From: IMCC45349 sp047219225 | GTDB taxonomy: Bacteria > Bacteroidota > Bacteroidia > Flavobacteriales > Flavobacteriaceae | NCBI RefSeq assembly: GCF_047219225.1 | Contig: NZ_CP178208.1 | Span: forward strand, 1,674,001 to 1,738,000 | Reading direction: 5' to 3' | DNA: 64,000 nt | Made by a program: the position numbers and the translations under genes | Notes under the pieces: model-generated | The model's input: the letters and a program-made list of their open reading frames with translations, nothing else | What the model was told of the DNA's origin: nothing | Database searches by the model: none | Shown: positions 60,940 through 64,000 of the stretch, piece after piece | Numbering within the stretch: position 1 is the first letter of the stretch | Layout: each line of letters begins with the position of its first letter

Positions 60940-61812
60940 TTACTTCAAACTCTTGTAAAAAGTACGACGTATTTTTTCTGAGTTTATAAAATTCCAGCTA
61001 TAACCTAAGTCATCAAAGGTTTTTGTTAATTCAGAATTAGTGGCTACTTGTTCTTCGGTTTGTCCTTTTTTAATTTCAGATAAAATGGTGGTTTTTAGAG
61101 TTTCTAACATGTTTAGGTAAGTAGTATATTCTTTTTTGTTAGAAATATTTCCATGACCAGGAATAATGATAGTATCATTATTAATTAACGATAATCCTTT
61201 TTTTACAGCAGCAATATAACCATTAACACTACCTCCAGAGTTTAAGTCTATATAAGGATACCAACCTTGAAAGTATGTGTCTCCAGTATGTAATACATTG
61301 CTTTTGGTGAAGTAAAGCAATGAATCGCCATCAGTATGCGCATGCGCTACATGAAAAATATATACCTGTTCACCATTCATATAAACACTAAGCTTATCGT
61401 TAAAAGTAATCACAGGTAAAGCTTCTTTAGAACGCATAGTATTGTCACGTTTAGGTGTTTCCTCTAATCGTTTACGTACGTTGTCATGCGCAATAATTTT
61501 CACACCTTGATGTGTCATGTTGGTGTTGCCTCCAGTATGATCACCATGCCAATGAGTATTAACTACATAATGTATAGGTTTATCGCTAATATCTTTAATG
61601 ACTGCTAAAATTTTGTCTGTTAATTCAGCAAATTGGTCATCAATAACAAATACACCATCCTCACCAGCAGATACTCCAACATTTCCGCCAGCTCCTTTAA
61701 GCATATAAATATGTTCTGTGAGTTTTTCGGTAGTAATAGTAACGTCTTTAAAACGCTGAGCGTTTATAGTAGTTGAAAATCCTATGAGAAATAATAGTGT
61801 AAGGCGATGCAT
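60940..61812 (-). CDS. Secreted metallo-beta-lactamase-fold hydrolase
   Basis: The 290-residue protein has a signal peptide (MHRLTLLFLIGFSTTINAQ) and the MBL zinc motif THWHGDHTGG (HxHxDH), then HAHTDGDSLLYF (zinc His), HTGDTYFQGWYP (bridging Asp) and GHGNI. The fold is active with two metals, but the substrate is unclear. The sequence is nearer to generic MBL hydrolases (SoxH-like quinoprotein-relay group) than to antibiotic resistance enzymes, so I do not call resistance. The C-terminal helix (about 235-290) is long. It is convergent with the remB-like gene with only 4 bases between the stops. Confidence 0.83.
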   Translation of the reverse strand: MHRLTLLFLIGFSTTINAQRFKDVTITTEKLTEHIYMLKGAGGNVGVSAGEDGVFVIDDQFAELTDKILAVIKDISDKPIHYVVNTHWHGDHTGGNTNMTHQGVKIIAHDNVRKRLEETPKRDNTMRSKEALPVITFNDKLSVYMNGEQVYIFHVAHAHTDGDSLLYFTKSNVLHTGDTYFQGWYPYIDLNSGGSVNGYIAAVKKGLSLINNDTIIIPGHGNISNKKEYTTYLNMLETLKTTILSEIKKGQTEEQVATNSELTKTFDDLGYSWNFINSEKIRRTFYKSLK

Positions 61813-61893
61813 AGTGTTTTATTTTGGTGAATAGTCTTTTAAATATACTAAAACTTACGTTGAAACACCTTAATGTAATTACTTAGAGTTTAG

Positions 61894-61925
61894 ATTGCTC
61901 AAAACGTATTTTAAAAGTATCTTTG
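61894..61925 (+). promoter_or_regulatory. Promoter of cyoE and the subunit III genes
   Basis: ATTG (61894-61897), 20 bases, TATCTTTG (61918-61925). The -7 box is an exact fit and the -33 is one base off. The start lies about 25 bases before the cyoE ATG. Confidence 0.65.
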
Positions 61926-61957
61926 CACGCGTAAAAGCTAAGCGCTAACAAAAACTC

Positions 61958-62854
61958 ATGTCAAGTACTATAAATACTTCTAATTCTTTTAGTTCTAAGT
62001 TATCAGATTTAAAAGCTGTAACTAAAATGGGACTGTCATTAAGTGTAGTGTTCTCTTCTTTAGCAGGCTATTTATTAGGAGCCGAAACTATAGAGATAAC
62101 AACACTTGTTTTATTAGCTTTTGGAGGCTATTTTATGGTTGGGGCTTCTAACGTGTTTAATCAAATTATTGAGCGTGATTTAGATGCTTTAATGAAGCGT
62201 ACTAAAAACAGACCAATTCCTTCTGGAAGACTTTCTGTCACTACTGCTTTTATTTTAGCTTGTGTATTAACTGTATTAGGTATCGCTATTTTGTACAGCA
62301 TCAATCCTATAACAGCTATGTTTGGAGCCATTTCTATATTTCTATATACAAGTGCTTATACACCACTAAAAACAAAAACACCACTATCAGTATTTGTTGG
62401 AGCTATTCCAGGAGCTATTCCTTTTATGTTGGGATGGGTTGCTGCTACTAACGATTTTGGTATTGAACCTGGAACTTTATTTATGCTACAGTTTTTTTGG
62501 CAATTCCCACACTTTTGGGCTATTGGTTGGTTTTTACATGAAGATTATCAAAAGGCAGGATTTAATATGCTGCCAACAGGTAAACAAGATAAAGGAACTG
62601 CTTTACAGGCAATTTTATATTCGGTTTGGACAATTATAGTGTCTATTATTCCTGTGTTTGGATTTACTGGGAAATTGCAGCTAACAATAGTAGGAGCAGT
62701 TTTGGTGTTTCTAGCAGGTTTAGTAATGTTACATTACGCATTCCAACTCTTTAAAAAAATGACAGTAGTAGCTGCAAGACAGTTAATGCTTGCTAGTGTA
62801 ATTTACATTACACTTATACAAATTATATACGTTTTAGATAAGTTTATTAGATAA
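61958..62854 (+). CDS. cyoE: Protohaem IX farnesyltransferase (haem O synthase)
   Basis: The 298-residue polytopic UbiA-family enzyme adds a farnesyl chain to haem B, the first step toward haem A or O of the oxidase. Prenyl-diphosphate motif: NQIIERDLDALMKRTKNRP (in parts), with PIPSGRLS next. The second Asp motif region is HEDYQKAGFNMLP. Nine helices are likely (first near 30). Subunit III genes follow directly (1-base gap), so this transcript supplies the parts of the oxidase missing from the act-cox operon. Confidence 0.95.
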   Translation: MSSTINTSNSFSSKLSDLKAVTKMGLSLSVVFSSLAGYLLGAETIEITTLVLLAFGGYFMVGASNVFNQIIERDLDALMKRTKNRPIPSGRLSVTTAFILACVLTVLGIAILYSINPITAMFGAISIFLYTSAYTPLKTKTPLSVFVGAIPGAIPFMLGWVAATNDFGIEPGTLFMLQFFWQFPHFWAIGWFLHEDYQKAGFNMLPTGKQDKGTALQAILYSVWTIIVSIIPVFGFTGKLQLTIVGAVLVFLAGLVMLHYAFQLFKKMTVVAARQLMLASVIYITLIQIIYVLDKFIR

Positions 62855-62855
62855 T

Positions 62856-63437
62856 ATGGATTTAACTCAAGGAACAGTAGAAGAGAAAAACAATCGCGCC
62901 AAAAAAATGATGCTTTGGTTTGGAATTGTATCTTTAATAATGTCTTTTGCTGGTTTAACTAGTGCATTTATTGTTAGTAGTACTAGAGAAGATTGGTTAG
63001 CAGATTTTAAATTGCCAAATGCATTTACAATTAGTGTAGTATTAATAGTGATTAGTAGTATTACACTTTTTATGGCAAAAAGAGCATTAAAAGCTAATAA
63101 TAGAAATGCAACAACTGCTCTTTTATTGACGACTTTTGTGCTTGGAATAGCATTTGTTTACTCACAATTTGCTGGATTTGGAGAAATAATTGAAGCTGGA
63201 TACAATTTTACAGGACCTACAAGTAACGTTACTATGTCTTATATATATGTGATTGCAATAGTACATATTTTACACGTAGTTGCAGGTTTAATTTGTTTAC
63301 TTGTAGTAATTTATAATCATTTTAATCAAAGGTATAATGCCTCTAAAATGTTAGGGTTAGAACTCGCTTCTACCTTCTGGCATTTTGTAGATGTTTTATG
63401 GTTATACCTCTTTTTCTTTTTATATTTCTTTAAATAA
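62856..63437 (+). CDS. Cytochrome c oxidase subunit III, first copy
   Basis: The 193-residue protein has five membrane helices (about 18-42, 52-72, 85-105, 130-152, 172-192). The last contains the typical LELASTFWHFVDVLWLYLFFFLYF. The short five-helix form resembles the CyoC-type subunit III. It has no active-site metals; its role is to stabilise subunit I and protect proton uptake. A second subunit III gene follows after 44 bases. Confidence 0.9.
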   Translation: MDLTQGTVEEKNNRAKKMMLWFGIVSLIMSFAGLTSAFIVSSTREDWLADFKLPNAFTISVVLIVISSITLFMAKRALKANNRNATTALLLTTFVLGIAFVYSQFAGFGEIIEAGYNFTGPTSNVTMSYIYVIAIVHILHVVAGLICLLVVIYNHFNQRYNASKMLGLELASTFWHFVDVLWLYLFFFLYFFK

Positions 63438-63481
63438 ATAAATTGATTATTTTTGTGCAATTCTAAAAATAAAATTCTTTT

Positions 63482-64000
63482 ATGGATACTACAGCAGTAA
63501 GTACTGGAGCAGAAGGTAAAACTTGGGGAGGAGGCAACCAACCTCTTAAAGCAAGTTATGGTAAAATGATGATGTGGTTTTTCATCGTGTCTGATGCCTT
63601 AACATTTTCAGGATTTTTAGCAGCCTATGGTTTTTCAAGGTTTAAATTTATTGACTCTTGGCCAATAGCTGATGAGGTATTTACACACGTTCCGTTTTTT
63701 CACGGTAACTACCCAATGTATTATGTGGCTTTCATGACTTTTATTCTTATTATGTCTTCTGTAACTATGGTATTAGCTGTAGATGCAGGACACCAAATGA
63801 AAAAGAATAAAGTAACATGGTACATGTTTTTAACTATCATTGGTGGTGTAATTTTCGTTGGTTCACAAGCTTGGGAATGGGCAACATTCATTCAAGGAGA
63901 TTATGGAGCTGTGCAAACAAAAGGAGGTAACATTCTTCAATTTGTAGATACTGATGGTAAAAGAGTAGCTTTAGGTGATTTTGTTGTTGCAGAGCACAAA
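63482..64000 (+). CDS. Cytochrome c oxidase subunit III, second copy, cut by the window end
   Basis: An open frame from ATG 63482 continues past the edge (173 codons seen). It begins MDTTAVSTGAEGKTWGGGNQPLKASYGKMMM (in parts: KTWGGGNQPLKASYG) and has helices with MMMWFFIVSDALTFSGFLAAYGFSR, then AFMTFILIMSSVTMVLAVDAGH and WYMFLTIIGGVIFVGSQAWEW, which is subunit III style. A soluble loop (FIQGDYGAVQTKGGN) follows. It is a paralogue of the previous gene, longer in its loops. Confidence 0.85.
   Translation, partial: MDTTAVSTGAEGKTWGGGNQPLKASYGKMMMWFFIVSDALTFSGFLAAYGFSRFKFIDSWPIADEVFTHVPFFHGNYPMYYVAFMTFILIMSSVTMVLAVDAGHQMKKNKVTWYMFLTIIGGVIFVGSQAWEWATFIQGDYGAVQTKGGNILQFVDTDGKRVALGDFVVAEHK

Noticed and set aside
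61490..61570. Metallo-beta-lactamase as antibiotic resistance gene
   Set aside because: The zinc motif is shared by the whole fold family; nothing specific to drug-hydrolysing enzymes is visible.
1..64000. Mobile elements, CRISPR arrays, prophage or anti-phage islands
   Set aside because: No transposase, integrase, direct-repeat array or defence gene was seen; gene content is core-like and uniform in style.

Overview
The window looks like a chromosomal segment of a marine-type Flavobacteriaceae bacterium (Bacteroidota). It is strongly AT-rich. It carries an alternative complex III locus (act) joined to an aa3-type oxidase, the gliding/type IX secretion gene sprA with a remB-like neighbour, TonB proteins and many lipoproteins. 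Its promoters follow the Bacteroidota pattern TTTG - about 19 nt - TAnnTTTG rather than the classical -35/-10, and Shine-Dalgarno sites are essentially absent. I see no insertion sequence, prophage, CRISPR array or rRNA, and no gene-free stretch longer than 300 bases. Assignment below family level is not possible from this reading.

Layout. 1-5.5 kb (minus strand): a truncated DUF5686-like gene, then pyrH-frr and rplM-rpsI-rpsB-tsf, the standard translation block. 5.6-12.8 kb (minus): a DUF3179 lipoprotein overlapping an outer-membrane barrel-like protein with vicinal cysteines, an NTF2-like protein, polA, an HTTM-like membrane protein with a small partner, and a small secreted protein. 13-19 kb (minus): a tight four-gene operon of GH92 mannosidase, unknown lipoprotein, FucP-type sugar transporter and glycosylasparaginase. 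It reads as a small N-glycan/glycopeptide utilisation unit without SusC/SusD. 19-26 kb: a membrane metallophosphoesterase, a thioredoxin-fold protein without its CxxC, a polysaccharide deacetylase, a DUF2723 membrane protein, tRNA-Gln(TTG) and a tandem universal stress protein.

26-31 kb (plus): rimP-nusA-infB, preceded by a strong terminator-like hairpin between promoter and first gene, followed by a convergent SPOR-domain gene. 31.2-42.6 kb (plus): actABCDEF, then cytochrome oxidase subunits II and I, forming a quinol-to-oxygen chain. ActA is a six-haem fusion. 42.7-46 kb: ruvB, cytochrome P450 and queG, overlapping end to start. 46-61 kb: maeB, ruvA, sprA, gcvH, a VanZ-like gene, two tandem TonB genes and the remB-like gene. 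61-64 kb: a metallo-beta-lactamase-fold hydrolase (minus), then cyoE (haem O synthase) and two consecutive subunit III genes, which complete the oxidase begun at 40 kb. The last gene runs off the window.

Points most worth a second look are the rimP leader terminator (possible NusA autoregulation), the SusCD-less N-glycan operon, the cysteine-less thioredoxin, the cysteine-paired TonB-C-like module shared by three consecutive genes beside sprA, and the DUF3179/vicinal-cysteine barrel pair.
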